Positions 1 to 8,617 of a stretch of 17,394 bases of DNA are shown here, in pieces. Position numbers and translations under genes: made by a program. The notes below the pieces were generated by a model. It worked only from the letters and a program-made list of their open reading frames with translations. It had not been told where the DNA came from and did not search any database. Where the stretch lies: the NCBI GenBank assembly GCA_008080615.1, contig VIKJ01000019.1, positions 1-17,394 of the forward strand, given 5' to 3'. Source of the stretch: Chitinophagaceae bacterium. GTDB taxonomy: Bacteria; Bacteroidota; Bacteroidia; Chitinophagales; Chitinophagaceae. The stretch's first letter is position 1; each line of letters begins with the position of its first letter.

Positions 1-1322
1 ATTTGACGGTCTGCATCTAGGCGTAGTAAAATGAATAATAAAATAGTGAATGACACCAATGAAGAACCACCGTAACTAATTAAAGGAAGCGTTACTCCTG
101 GTGAGGGGAATAGTCCCAATGTCATACAAATATTAAAGGCGATATGGAAAAAAAGAATACTAGCCACACTGTAGGCATATACTCTACTAAAAACACTTCG
201 TTGCCTTTCTGCAATAGTGATGATTCTAAATAAGAGGAATAAATAAATGGCTAAAAAAACAAAGCTGCCAATAAAACCAAAGGCTTCACTTAAAGAAGCA
301 AATATAAAATCGGTGTGTTGAGCGGGTACATACTTGCCCCTTGTTTGCGTTCCTTTTAAAAATCCTCTTCCCCAAAAGCCACCAGAGCCAATGGCAATCT
401 TACTTTGGCGTACGTTGTAGTCATCGGGTTTTTTAGGTGCTTTATCTGTTTTTTTAGCAGACCTTGTATTTAAACTACAATCATAATCCTTTCCAAATGC
501 ACTGTATACTCTTGCACTTTGATAGCACTCTAGTACATTGTTAAATATAAATGGCACCGCAAACCGTTGAATACCTACGCAAGCAAACCAAATAAAAAGT
601 ATCAAGTATAAAAGCCCTTTACTCTTTTTAATTGTTTTTCTAAATAGGTAGATGATTGTAATGGCTGCAACTGATAAAAGTATTGCCAATGTATTGGGTT
701 CTATTAATAAAGTAGATATGATTAATGCTACAAATGAAAAACCCAATATTAAAACAATAGGAGAGAGCCCCTCTCTAAACATAACTAAAAAGAAACTAAA
801 ATAAACCAGGGCCATACCTGCTTCGTGCTGAGCAACTGATATTACAGCTGGTAATAAACAAATAATACCTGCAATAACCTGTGATTTTAATTTGGTAAAA
901 TCTGTTTCTTGCCTTGATAAAAATTTTGCTAATGCTAAGGCAGTAAATATTTTACAAATCTCTACGGGCTGTAAATTAAATCCTCCACTTAAAGGAATCC
1001 AACTTTTAGAGCCACTGATATTTTTCCCTATTACAAATGTGGCTAGCATGAGAAGGATGCCAAAAACATACATTAGATTGGCAAATGCAGTAAACAATTT
1101 ACTATCTGTAAGTAAAATCAAAGTGGCAATTACAACACATATGCATGCAAAAATAAATTGCTTGCTGTAATTAGTTTTTCCGCTTAAAAAGGATTGAAGC
1201 CAATTGGTATCTGTTCTATATTCAACCATGAAAATACAAAGTATGCCAATGGCTACTAGGATAGCATAAAGCCAAATAACCGTGTAATCTACACCCTGTG
1301 ATATTTTATGTTGTCTGTTCAT
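1..1322 (-). CDS. rodA: RodA, SEDS-family peptidoglycan glycosyltransferase (3' end beyond the left edge)
   Basis: RodA polymerises lipid II into glycan strands in the inner membrane together with PBP2 (mrdA), as part of the elongation complex. About 440 codons are read and the frame is still open at the left edge, so only the last residues are missing. Many hydrophobic segments are visible. SEDS signatures include LQPVEICK after the early membrane segments, QSKIAIGSGG, QHTDFIF (aspartate near residue 338, in the loop that holds the catalytic aspartate of this family) and the C-terminal LISYGGSS. A charged, lysine-rich stretch (KKTDKAPKK) lies in the large loop before QSKIAIGSGG. The ATG at 1322-1320 overlaps the TGA of mrdA (1321-1319) as ATGA, so translation is probably coupled to PBP2. 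I see no frameshift or deletion in this gene. Confidence 0.95.
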   Translation of the reverse strand, partial: MNRQHKISQGVDYTVIWLYAILVAIGILCIFMVEYRTDTNWLQSFLSGKTNYSKQFIFACICVVIATLILLTDSKLFTAFANLMYVFGILLMLATFVIGKNISGSKSWIPLSGGFNLQPVEICKIFTALALAKFLSRQETDFTKLKSQVIAGIICLLPAVISVAQHEAGMALVYFSFFLVMFREGLSPIVLILGFSFVALIISTLLIEPNTLAILLSVAAITIIYLFRKTIKKSKGLLYLILFIWFACVGIQRFAVPFIFNNVLECYQSARVYSAFGKDYDCSLNTRSAKKTDKAPKKPDDYNVRQSKIAIGSGGFWGRGFLKGTQTRGKYVPAQHTDFIFASLSEAFGFIGSFVFLAIYLFLLFRIITIAERQRSVFSRVYAYSVASILFFHIAFNICMTLGLFPSPGVTLPLISYGGSSLVSFTILLFILLRLDADRQ

Positions 1323-2482
1323 GGCTTGCCGCTATCTCTTCTTTTTCTTTTATCGTCATTCATTAACAATGACGATTTTATTTTTATTTTATTGCCTGTA
1401 TCATTTCCTCCAATTGGTTTAGAGTTGGATTCTAACAATGCTTCGGTATTGGCTTTATTGTTCTCCTCCTGAATTTCTGCTTTTGCGGCAGCTTCTTCAA
1501 TTGCAATTTTTGCAATACGTATAGAATCTTTTCTTAAGTACCATCTTCTGATAGCATCTGGTATTAAGTTGGTTTTTGAAACGGTTTCTACTCTTGCTAA
1601 TCCTTCTGTACTGATGGTATCATTTAAATATTTTTCCATAATGAATCCTGCAATTGGCCCAGCAGCAACAGATCCATATCCTCCATTTTCAACTACAACC
1701 GCTACGGCTATTTTTGGGTTGTCTTTTGGTGCAAATGCTACGAATATAGAGTGGTTTTTACCATGTGGATTTTGTGCGGTACCAGTTTTTGCACAGTATT
1801 CTATTCCAGGAATTTTAATATATGCGGCAGTACCATATACGGTTACATCATTCATGCCATCGTGTACTGCTTGGTAAGCACTATCAGATATGCGGGTAAC
1901 AATATGTTTTTTTCTATACTTAGCAAGCAAGGAAGTATCTGCATCCATTTCATTTTCTATACTATCTACAAAATGTGGCGGATAATAATACCCTCTATTG
2001 GCAATGATGCACATCAGGTTGGCCATTTGAATGGGAGTTGCCGTCATTTTATCTTGTCCTATCCCTAAGGTTAATACACTACAACTATTCCATCTTTTAG
2101 CTCCGCCAAAAAATTTATTGTATTTGCTAGTGTCTGGAATATTGGCCTTGTCTTCACTTGGTAAATCAACTTCCAGTGTTCTACCCAAACCAAATGCATT
2201 CATGTATTCCTTCCATTTTAAATAACCCTGAATGGTATTGCTATACTTTCTATTGTCGATGGCTTTTCTAAATATATCTGAAAAATAGGAGTTGCATGAA
2301 TTGGCCAATGCCAATCTTAGGTTGGCAGCGTGACCTGGATTTTTGTGTTCGCATCTTACATATACTCCACCACATGCACCATAACCTCCATAACATGAAA
2401 CACCATAAGAAGGCGTAATTAATCCTTCGTCTAATGCAACCAACGCGCCCAAGGGTTTAAAGGTAGATCCCGGAGGATACTG
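1319..2482 (-). pseudogene. mrdA: C-terminal part of penicillin-binding protein 2 (transpeptidase domain), separated from its N-terminal part by a frame break
   Basis: This frame carries the transpeptidase domain of PBP2, which crosslinks the glycan made by RodA. Homology starts at about 2482 with QYPPGSTFKP, so the catalytic SxxK motif (serine codon 2467-2465) lies in this frame and not in the upstream one. The second motif SCN is at 2299-2291 and the third, KTG, at 1789-1781. After the domain there is a charged tail of roughly 80-90 residues, Ala/Glu-rich and then basic (NDDKRKRRDSGKP at the end), possibly coiled coil. Three cysteines cluster after the active site, within GVSC, GACGG and RCEH. 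The only usable start, a TTG at 2452, lies downstream of the SxxK motif, so a protein made from this part alone would lack the catalytic serine. The end overlaps the rodA start (ATGA). Confidence 0.85.
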
Positions 2483-3348
2483 CCCTTTCTGGCATTTCCA
2501 GTAAGTACATTGGGGTTATATGATGGGCTTGATACCATTGCAATAATGCCACCTGTACGCGGGTTGATGGCAACAGCACTTCCAATTTTATTTTGTAATA
2601 ATTTTTCTGCTAACTGTTGTACTTCTACGTCTATGCTTGTAAATAAATTTCTACCCGCAATAGCTACTGTATCGAATGTGCCATTTTCATAAGGTCCTTG
2701 AATTCTACTTTTATTATCTCTTATAAAACGTTTAATTCCTCTTTGCCCCATCAATACCTGCTCATAAGTTCTTTCTAAACCATTCATGCCTGCATAATCA
2801 CCCATCTCATATCCTTCTTCTTTGTGTTTCCTTAAAAAGCTGGTATCTACTTCTGCTATATAGCCTAATAATTGTCCTGCAGTATTATACGGATAAGTTC
2901 GTACCGATCTTTCACTTAATACAAAGCCGGGGAACTTGTACATGTTCTCATTTAGCTTGGCATATAATTCAGGGCCAAGTAAAGGTTCAAAAACACTAGG
3001 TTTAACGCTGGTGTTTTTAAAAATGGCTTCCCGCATTCTATGTTTGTATTCTGCGGTATCGATGCCTATTAAATTACAAAGCGCCAATGTATCAGTGCCC
3101 TTAGATTCGGCGGGAGTAACCATTAAATCGAAACTGATGGTGTTTTCTAACAATGCTTTTTTCTTTCTATCGAAAATAATTCCACGGTCTGGGTAAATAA
3201 TTTTTCTATAGATGGCATTATTTTCAGCCGCTAATTTATATTTTGAAGAAAATAACTGCAGATTAATCAACTGAAAAGTAATGATCAGAAATACAGCAGT
3301 AAAGATGATCTGAATCACCCTGCCACGACTTTGATTGAATACAGACAT
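2431..3348 (-). pseudogene. mrdA: N-terminal part of penicillin-binding protein 2 (membrane anchor, dimerisation domain, start of transpeptidase domain)
   Basis: It starts at ATG 3348 with MSVFNQSRGR, a typical Bacteroidota PBP2 beginning. A single N-terminal membrane segment follows (about residues 11-31), then the PBP dimerisation region with the conserved YPDRGIIFDR, then RTYPYNTAGQLLGYIAEVD and AGMNGLERTYE. The transpeptidase domain begins around AVAINPRTGGIIAMVSSPSYNPN. True homology ends near residue 285 (LTGN, about position 2494). After that the frame reads an unrelated tail and stops at 2431. In E. coli PBP2 about 28 residues lie between the equivalent of YNPNVL and YPPGST; here only about 8 can be reconstructed. 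That points to a loss of about 60 bases (3n+1) rather than a lone one-base slip. mrdA follows mreD after a 71-base gap. PBP2 is normally essential or strongly needed for rod shape, so sequence or assembly error is the leading explanation. Confidence 0.85.
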
Positions 3349-3419
3349 AAATAAATTGAGGATCGATTAAATCAACAAAACGAAATTAAGATATTAGCAT
3401 AAAGATGCGCTAACAATCT

Positions 3420-4631
3420 CTATTTATTGGTGCGGAATTTTGCTTTACGGCTAAATAGCATTTCAGTTACAAAAATGAGGAGTAAACTAATACCTGTTGT
3501 TGCACTTACTTTTCCTAAAAAATACAGGAAGTCTCCAAACTGTAACCATTCTAGTAAAACCAGGTAAAAATGGTGTAGCAGGTTCAATAGAAATGGCTTA
3601 ATGTAGCCAACCAATACACATGCAGCTGCATGCAATCCCATTGTGCCAGTAAAATAATCTAGGCATAAGCCAAAAGCAAATGAAATGAGTAAAAGCGGGA
3701 ATCTTCCCAAGTTAAAGGGGAGCCAAATCAGGTATAAAAAATATAAGTAGGGTACAATAAATTGATGCAGTGGTGGTATCTGGTTTAGGATATACACTTG
3801 CAACCCAATGAATAGAACAAAACGGATAATATTTTTTAATACTACGTTCACGTATTGAATAGTGAAAAAATTAGTAGCCGTTTTTACTTTAAGCGTATAA
3901 AAATTACTGGATGGATCTGCTATGATGGCTGCAACTGTTCCAACTACTAAGTGCGAAGGGAAGTTGGCAGAATAAGTACTAGTAAGTACTGTATCACCTT
4001 TTGCAACCTTGGCACTCTTTGTTACATTTTTAAGTAATAAATAAGAAGGATCTGCACCATCCCACTCAATGCTTCCAGCAGTATTGTCTTTCTTTAGCAT
4101 TGCACTTACTTTACTGTTCCTGTGTAATAGGCTCATAACCTTACTAATATTGTTGCTGGTTTCTACTACAACGCCAACAATACCAGCAGGGCCAATTACA
4201 CTCATGCCTTTTTTTACACCTTGCAATGAACCTCGTTCTAACATGAGGTAATTGTTTTGTAAAGTATAGGTATTGCCAATCACTTTTGCAGGGAGATAAG
4301 TATACTTCCTAAACTTGCCCAAGGTATCGGCAAGCGTTGTATCTTTTTGTACAACAAAAGAAGTGTTGGGTGCTTGAAAATTATTAGGCAATGCATTTCT
4401 TAAACGCGTATTTTCTTCGGCAAGTAATCGGTTGGTTTCTTGCAGAGTAAAATAACTTCTAAGTGTACTATACCTTTCGTTTAAATTTCCTGTTACTTCA
4501 TTAGCAGCTCCTGCAAAAAAAGTTTCATGCGTTTTGCTGGAAGAAGATAATAAAACAATCGACACTACCTGTAACAGTAAAAAACTGAGAAAATTAAAGT
4601 ATTGCCGTATGAATAGGAATATATTTTTCAA
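3420..4631 (-). CDS. mreC: MreC fused in frame to a shortened MreD
   Basis: Residues 1-264 are MreC, the periplasmic scaffold of the elongation complex: one membrane segment (about 13-30), a likely coiled coil (about 45-82), then the beta domains with VIGPAGIVGVV and NFPSHLVVGTV. From residue 265 the protein is MreD, the polytopic partner, beginning at LKNIIRFVLF and ending FRTNK. Normally these are separate genes. Here the hydrophilic tail of MreC and the start codon of MreD are absent and the two run together (junction at about 3839/3840). MreD itself is short, about 139 residues against roughly 165-180 expected: GYIKPFLLNLL joins directly to HHFYLVLLEWLQFG at about 3575/3576, where I expect about 40 more residues. 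The start is TTG at 4631-4629; an in-frame TAA lies three codons upstream, and the MKNIFLFIRQYFNF beginning is typical of the family. The gene begins 17 bases after mreB. Confidence 0.88.
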   Translation of the reverse strand: MKNIFLFIRQYFNFLSFLLLQVVSIVLLSSSSKTHETFFAGAANEVTGNLNERYSTLRSYFTLQETNRLLAEENTRLRNALPNNFQAPNTSFVVQKDTTLADTLGKFRKYTYLPAKVIGNTYTLQNNYLMLERGSLQGVKKGMSVIGPAGIVGVVVETSNNISKVMSLLHRNSKVSAMLKKDNTAGSIEWDGADPSYLLLKNVTKSAKVAKGDTVLTSTYSANFPSHLVVGTVAAIIADPSSNFYTLKVKTATNFFTIQYVNVVLKNIIRFVLFIGLQVYILNQIPPLHQFIVPYLYFLYLIWLPFNLGRFPLLLISFAFGLCLDYFTGTMGLHAAACVLVGYIKPFLLNLLHHFYLVLLEWLQFGDFLYFLGKVSATTGISLLLIFVTEMLFSRKAKFRTNK

Positions 4632-4648
4632 GGCAGCTTACAATCGTT

Positions 4649-5674
4649 CTATCTCATGATGAATGGGAAACGTTGGTAGTTCTTCAGTGCAAGGCCAGTA
4701 CCGCGAACAACACTCTTTAAAGGGTCATCAGCAATATGTACAGGTAATTTAATTTTAGCACTCAAACGCTTATCCAATCCGCGTAACAGCGCTCCGCCTC
4801 CTGTTAAATAAAGACCTCTTCTATAAATATCTGCAGCCAATTCTGGAGGCGTTGTTTCCAACGCTTTTAAAATAGCTTCTTCAATTTTAAAAATACTTTT
4901 ATCTAATGCTTCTGCAATTTCCTGATAGCTCACCATGATTTGTTTAGGAATACCTGTTACCAAGTCACGACCATTCACAGGCATATCATCTGGAGGATTA
5001 TCTAAATCTTTCATTGCAGCGCCTACGTTAATTTTTATTTGTTCTGCAGTACGCTCTCCAATTAATAAGCTATGGTATCTTCTTAAAGCTTCCATAATAT
5101 CTGCAGTAAATTCATCGCCTGCAATACGTATACTTTGATCGCATACAATTCCTGCCAATGCAATTACTGTTATACCAGTAGTACCACCACCAATATCAAT
5201 AATCATATTACCAACAGGTTCTTCTACATCAATCCCAATTCCCAAAGCAGCAGCCATTGGTTCATGAATCATATATACTTCTTTTGCACCTGCTTGCTCT
5301 GCACTATCTCTTACAGCACGTTTTTCTACTTCGGTAATGGAAGATGGAATACAAATAACCATTCTCCAACTTGGCGGGAATAATGGCTTCTTTGGATAAA
5401 TCATTTTCATGAGTTCCCGAATCATCAATTCTGCAGCATTAAAATCTGCAATTACGCCGTCTTTTAATGGTCGGATTGTTTTGATGCTTTCATGTGTTTT
5501 TTCATGCATCATCAAGGCCTTCTTGCCCACTGCCAAAACTTCTTTCATATTGTTGCGATTTAAAGCAACAATTGAAGGCTCGTTCACCACCACATCGTCA
5601 TTGTGTATAATCAAGGTATTGGCTGTACCGAGGTCCATCGCAATCTCTTGTGTAAAAAAGTTAAATAATCCCAT
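4649..5674 (-). CDS. mreB: MreB, actin-like cell-shape protein
   Basis: MreB forms membrane-bound ATP-binding filaments that orient the lateral-wall synthesis machinery. At 341 residues it is full length for the family. Visible motifs are the first phosphate loop AMDLGTANT (residues 12-20), IRPLKDGVIADF (68-78), the second phosphate region DIGGGTT (160-166), GERTAEQIK, and the adenosine motif LTGGGALLRGLD. The N-terminal MGLFNFFTQEIA is typical of Bacteroidota. One residue is odd: position 167, just after GGGTT, is glycine (GGT at 5176-5174), where E. coli and Thermotoga MreB have the glutamate implicated in ATP hydrolysis. GAA or GAG to GGT needs two base changes, so a single sequencing error does not explain it. 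The gene lies 33 bases after purD and 17 bases before mreC, so it probably belongs to one transcription unit with the mre genes. Confidence 0.97.
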   Translation of the reverse strand: MGLFNFFTQEIAMDLGTANTLIIHNDDVVVNEPSIVALNRNNMKEVLAVGKKALMMHEKTHESIKTIRPLKDGVIADFNAAELMIRELMKMIYPKKPLFPPSWRMVICIPSSITEVEKRAVRDSAEQAGAKEVYMIHEPMAAALGIGIDVEEPVGNMIIDIGGGTTGITVIALAGIVCDQSIRIAGDEFTADIMEALRRYHSLLIGERTAEQIKINVGAAMKDLDNPPDDMPVNGRDLVTGIPKQIMVSYQEIAEALDKSIFKIEEAILKALETTPPELAADIYRRGLYLTGGGALLRGLDKRLSAKIKLPVHIADDPLKSVVRGTGLALKNYQRFPFIMR

Positions 5675-5707
5675 TGTATAGTTGAGTTCTTATATAATTA
5701 GCAATAA

Positions 5708-6160
5708 TTAGCGAAACTCAAATCCAATATCTTTTCTAAAATACATTCCTTCGAAAGAAATTTTTTCTAGCATCGATAGTGAATTTTCTGCCGCTTCAGT
5801 TATTGTATCTCCAAAAGAAGTTACAGCTAAAACCCTGCCACCATTTGTAAGTACGGTATCTCCATTCATACGTGTGCCTGCGTGAAACAGCAAGCCCCTA
5901 TTGGATTGTAGCAAATTAGGCGGTATGTTAATTGGCTTATCTTTTGCATAATTACCTGGGTAACCTCCACTTACTGCCATAATAGTGGCAGCTGCACGCT
6001 CATCAAAAGAAATATTGGCATCTTCTAGGGTTCCATTGTCCATGGCTGCAAATAGTGCCACCAAATCGGTTGTTAATCTGGGAATAACCACTTCTGTTTC
6101 AGGGTCTCCCATTCTGCAATTGTATTCAATTACAAATGGCTCTCCGGCCACATTCATCAA
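5708..6160 (-). pseudogene. purD: C-terminal part of phosphoribosylamine-glycine ligase (GARS), separated by a frame break
   Basis: This frame carries the end of the PurD ATP-grasp core and the C-terminal domain. It holds the metal- and ATP-binding segment FVIEYNCRMGDPETEVV, then RAAATIMAVSGGYPGNY and LTNGGRVLAVTSFG, all typical of PurD. The frame is homologous from about 6175 (GIFFGLMNVAGEP), upstream of the first possible start (TTG 6160 or ATG 6157), which supports a single gene broken in the middle. The stop is at 5708, 33 bases before mreB. The adjoining N-terminal part ends at 6157 in another frame. Confidence 0.85.
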
Positions 6161-6957
6161 GCCAAAGAAAATACCTTAACAGTAGGGGCAATTATGCGAT
6201 CTTCTACTTTTTGCATGAAAACGCTATCCATAAAGGGAACTGGGCTCACACAGCCCATGCCACCTGTATTTAAGCCGGTATCACCTTCCCCAATTCTCTT
6301 ATAATCTTTCGCATGCCCAATAATATGGTAATCTACCCCATTGGTTAAAGCAAAAACGCTTACCTCTATGCCTTTTAAAAATTCCTCAATCACCACTTTT
6401 TCACTAGCTGCACCAAATTGCTTCCCCTTAATCATTTCTTCGAAACTGGTAAGTGCTTCATCTGTAGTATTGGCAATCACAACACCCTTTCCTGCGGCCA
6501 AACCATCTGCTTTTAATACAATAGGTAAGGGGTGCTTACGAATATAGGCGGCGCCTTCCTCAAAATTCTCCGCTGTAAATTCTGCATATCCTGCGGTAGG
6601 GATATGATGACGCTGCATAAATTTTTTGCTAAAAGCCTTGCTACCCTCTAACTGGGCTGCTTTGGCGGATGGGCCAACCACATTGATTTTTTGTAGTTGA
6701 GGATCTGCTTGAAAAAAATCGTAAATACCTTTTACTAAAGGTTCTTCGGGCCCAACAACCAACATATTGATACGATATTCTATACAAGCCGCTTTAATAG
6801 CAGGGAAATCGGTTACCGAAATAGGTAAATTGATCCCAAACTGAGTGGTGCCTGCATTACCGGGGGCAATATAGAGTTGATCACAATGATGACTTTGTAC
6901 CATTTTCCACGCTAAAGCATGTTCTCTACCACCGCTACCTAATAGTAAAATATTCAT
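6157..6957 (-). pseudogene. purD: N-terminal part of phosphoribosylamine-glycine ligase (GARS)
   Basis: PurD joins glycine to phosphoribosylamine with ATP, the second step of de novo purine synthesis. From ATG 6957 the protein reads LLLGSGGREHALAWK (residues 4-18), PGNAGT, VVGPEEPLVKGI (67-78), the ATP-grasp segment LKADGLAAGKGVVIA (148-162) and GEGDTGLNTGGMG (223-235). Homology stops at TVK (residue 261), followed by five unrelated residues and a stop at 6157. In other PurD proteins about 10-13 residues lie between TVKG and the GFxFFGLMN segment. Here they are missing and the frame is shifted, so the loss is 3n+1 bases, roughly 31-37. The two parts add up to about 416 residues against a usual 420-430. 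An A-rich leader precedes the ATG. Confidence 0.87.
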
Positions 6958-7086
6958 TTGGTTTTATTGAGTTTTATAGGAAAAATCTCGTTGATTGGGT
7001 TTACGAATGATAAGATTATTATCTATTTAAATAGCAATAATTATTTTATGCCAACACTAAAAAGGAAATCTACATTATGATAAATT
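6958..7086. other. Intergenic gap between the POT transporter and purD
   Basis: This is the 129-base AT-rich spacer downstream of the POT gene and upstream of purD on the minus strand. It contains the 12-base palindrome CTATTTAAATAG (7023-7034), whose arms can be extended by AT pairs with small bulges. No GC stem followed by a T tract is visible, so I do not call a terminator. No clear Bacteroidota-type promoter (TTTG and TAnnTTTG at the proper spacing) was found on the minus strand. The spacing suggests that purD has its own promoter here, but I cannot place it. Confidence 0.35.
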
Positions 7087-8532
7087 TTATGAAGCTGTAG
7101 TCTCATCTGCTACACCTATATAACTTTTTTCGGGTAGTCGTTTAGCAATTAACAGGTATAATATAAAGAATACACCTAAAATTCCAATAAATAACCAATA
7201 ATAGGATGCGCCTGTAAACCGGGCAAAAAAACCACCATTGGCAATACTTCCATTAACGATGCTTACAAAAAAATTGCCCATTGCAATCGCCAATAAATAA
7301 AGCGCAGTCATGGTGCTCTTCATCGACTTTGGTGAATGTGTGTATGCATATTCTAAACAAGTCATAGAAACCAATATTTCTGCAAAGGCAAGAATAAAAT
7401 AGGCTAAAACCTGCCACCAAACTGAGGGACTTCCTCCTGCATCAATATTTTCTTGTATTAAGGCAATCACAACAAAAGAAATGCCTGTTAAAAACAATCC
7501 TGCTCCTATTTTTCTTAAGGGAGTAGGTTTAATTCCAATTTTCTCGAAGAAAGGAAATATAAAATAAGAACAAACAGGAATCATACTTATTAAAAAAAGT
7601 GGATTAAAAGTTTGTACTTGCTCAGGCAATAATTCGTATCCAAAAAGGTTTCTATCTAATTTAGCCGATTGTAATACCCACTCTGAAAGATTCTGATCCC
7701 ATAATGCCCAAAAAATTGGTGTGAAAGCAAATACCATTAAAATGCGATAAACTGCTTGTACTCCATCTATAGATTCAGCTGAATATTTTTTTGCAACAAG
7801 TTGCCAAGCTGTTTCTCCCTCACCCTTGGTAAAAAAGCATTTAATAGCATATGTACTAATAAATAAAAAGTTTTCTTTCTTAATACCTGCAGGTGCTGAA
7901 CGCACATATCTTTTTCTTCCCATCCAAAAAATAATGGTTGCTAAACACATTAAAACACCTGGAATACCAAAAGCCCATTCCGGTCCATATTTTTTATAAA
8001 CCACGGGAATGAGTAAGGTAGAAAGTACAGATCCAGAATTTATGCTAAAATAAAACCAGCTATACACTTTGGTCATTAAATGTTGGTTGCTTTTATTGAA
8101 TTGGTCGCCTACGTTAGCCGATACACAAGATTTTATTCCGCCTGCTGCAATAGCAATAATTATTAGCCCTACTGTGAACATGCTTTGATTATTGGTAGAA
8201 ATTGCCAGTGTTAGATTGCCAAAAGCATATAAAATGGAAACATAAAAAATGACTTTGTATTTGCCAAAAAACCAATCTGCGAGTATTCCACCAACTAACG
8301 GCATGAAATAAGCAAAAGTTACAAAAAGATGCACCAGCTCATTCGAACGTGCTTCTGCCATATTTTGCATGGCGGGGTTATTGGTAGGATTGAAAAATTG
8401 TGCTACCAAAAATGTACTCATAATTGATCGAATGCCATAAAAACTAAATCTTTCGGCAGCTTCATTACTAATTATATAGGGTACCGACTTAGGCATGCCA
8501 TTTTTAAACGTATCGTGCTGAATATCAGACAT
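7087..8532 (-). CDS. POT/PTR2-family proton-coupled di- and tripeptide transporter
   Basis: This major-facilitator protein of 481 residues imports short peptides across the inner membrane using the proton gradient. The proton-coupling motif ExxERFxxYG is present as EAAERFSFYG (residues 24-33). Next come LVGGILADWFFGKYKVI (about 79-95), GGIKSCVSANVGDQF (131-145) and the PTR2 signature FYFSINSGS (about 160-168). FWALWDQNLSEWVLQ matches the conserved WALFDQxxSxWxLQ region in the second half. Around 12 to 14 hydrophobic segments are visible and the length is within the family range. The ATG at 8532 begins MSDIQHD. The gene is divergent from an OPT peptide transporter with only 85 bases between the start codons. 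Specificity cannot be read from the sequence. Confidence 0.93.
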   Translation of the reverse strand: MSDIQHDTFKNGMPKSVPYIISNEAAERFSFYGIRSIMSTFLVAQFFNPTNNPAMQNMAEARSNELVHLFVTFAYFMPLVGGILADWFFGKYKVIFYVSILYAFGNLTLAISTNNQSMFTVGLIIIAIAAGGIKSCVSANVGDQFNKSNQHLMTKVYSWFYFSINSGSVLSTLLIPVVYKKYGPEWAFGIPGVLMCLATIIFWMGRKRYVRSAPAGIKKENFLFISTYAIKCFFTKGEGETAWQLVAKKYSAESIDGVQAVYRILMVFAFTPIFWALWDQNLSEWVLQSAKLDRNLFGYELLPEQVQTFNPLFLISMIPVCSYFIFPFFEKIGIKPTPLRKIGAGLFLTGISFVVIALIQENIDAGGSPSVWWQVLAYFILAFAEILVSMTCLEYAYTHSPKSMKSTMTALYLLAIAMGNFFVSIVNGSIANGGFFARFTGASYYWLFIGILGVFFILYLLIAKRLPEKSYIGVADETTAS

Positions 8533-8617
8533 ATGTTGTATTTTGAATTTTAAAAGTATTGGAAAGTTGTCACTTATCCCTTTCTTAAAACCATAATTTT
8601 CAAATTAATTGCTGCAT
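8533..8617. promoter_or_regulatory. Divergent promoter region between two peptide-transporter genes
   Basis: These 85 bases separate two genes that point away from each other, so both promoters, or their 5' leaders, should lie here. On the plus strand TAATTTTC (8594-8601) differs by one base from the Bacteroidota -7 element TAnnTTTG, and a TTG at 8567-8569 could act as the -33 element, with a spacing slightly longer than usual. On the minus strand only a weaker TACTTTTA-like match is seen close to the POT start. No operator repeat stands out. Shared regulation is an inference from the layout alone. Confidence 0.35.

Noticed and set aside
892..1170. A 92-codon plus-strand open frame opposite rodA.
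   Set aside because: It is a shadow of the rodA reading frame on the other strand, with no family resemblance and no promoter. The same holds for the other antisense frames opposite mrdA, mreC, mreB, purD, the OPT gene and the hydrolase.
2482..2490. Programmed -1 ribosomal frameshift in mrdA at the slippery heptamer A AAG GGC.
   Set aside because: The heptamer is in the correct phase and a -1 slip would give KGQYPPGSTFKP exactly. But about 20 conserved residues are also missing between YNPNVL and YPPGST, and three other deletions lie nearby, so a deletion explains the data better. No obvious stimulatory hairpin was seen.
7013..7045. AT-rich imperfect hairpin around CTATTTAAATAG as the terminator of the POT transporter gene.
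   Set aside because: The stem has no GC core, contains bulges, and no T tract follows on the minus strand.
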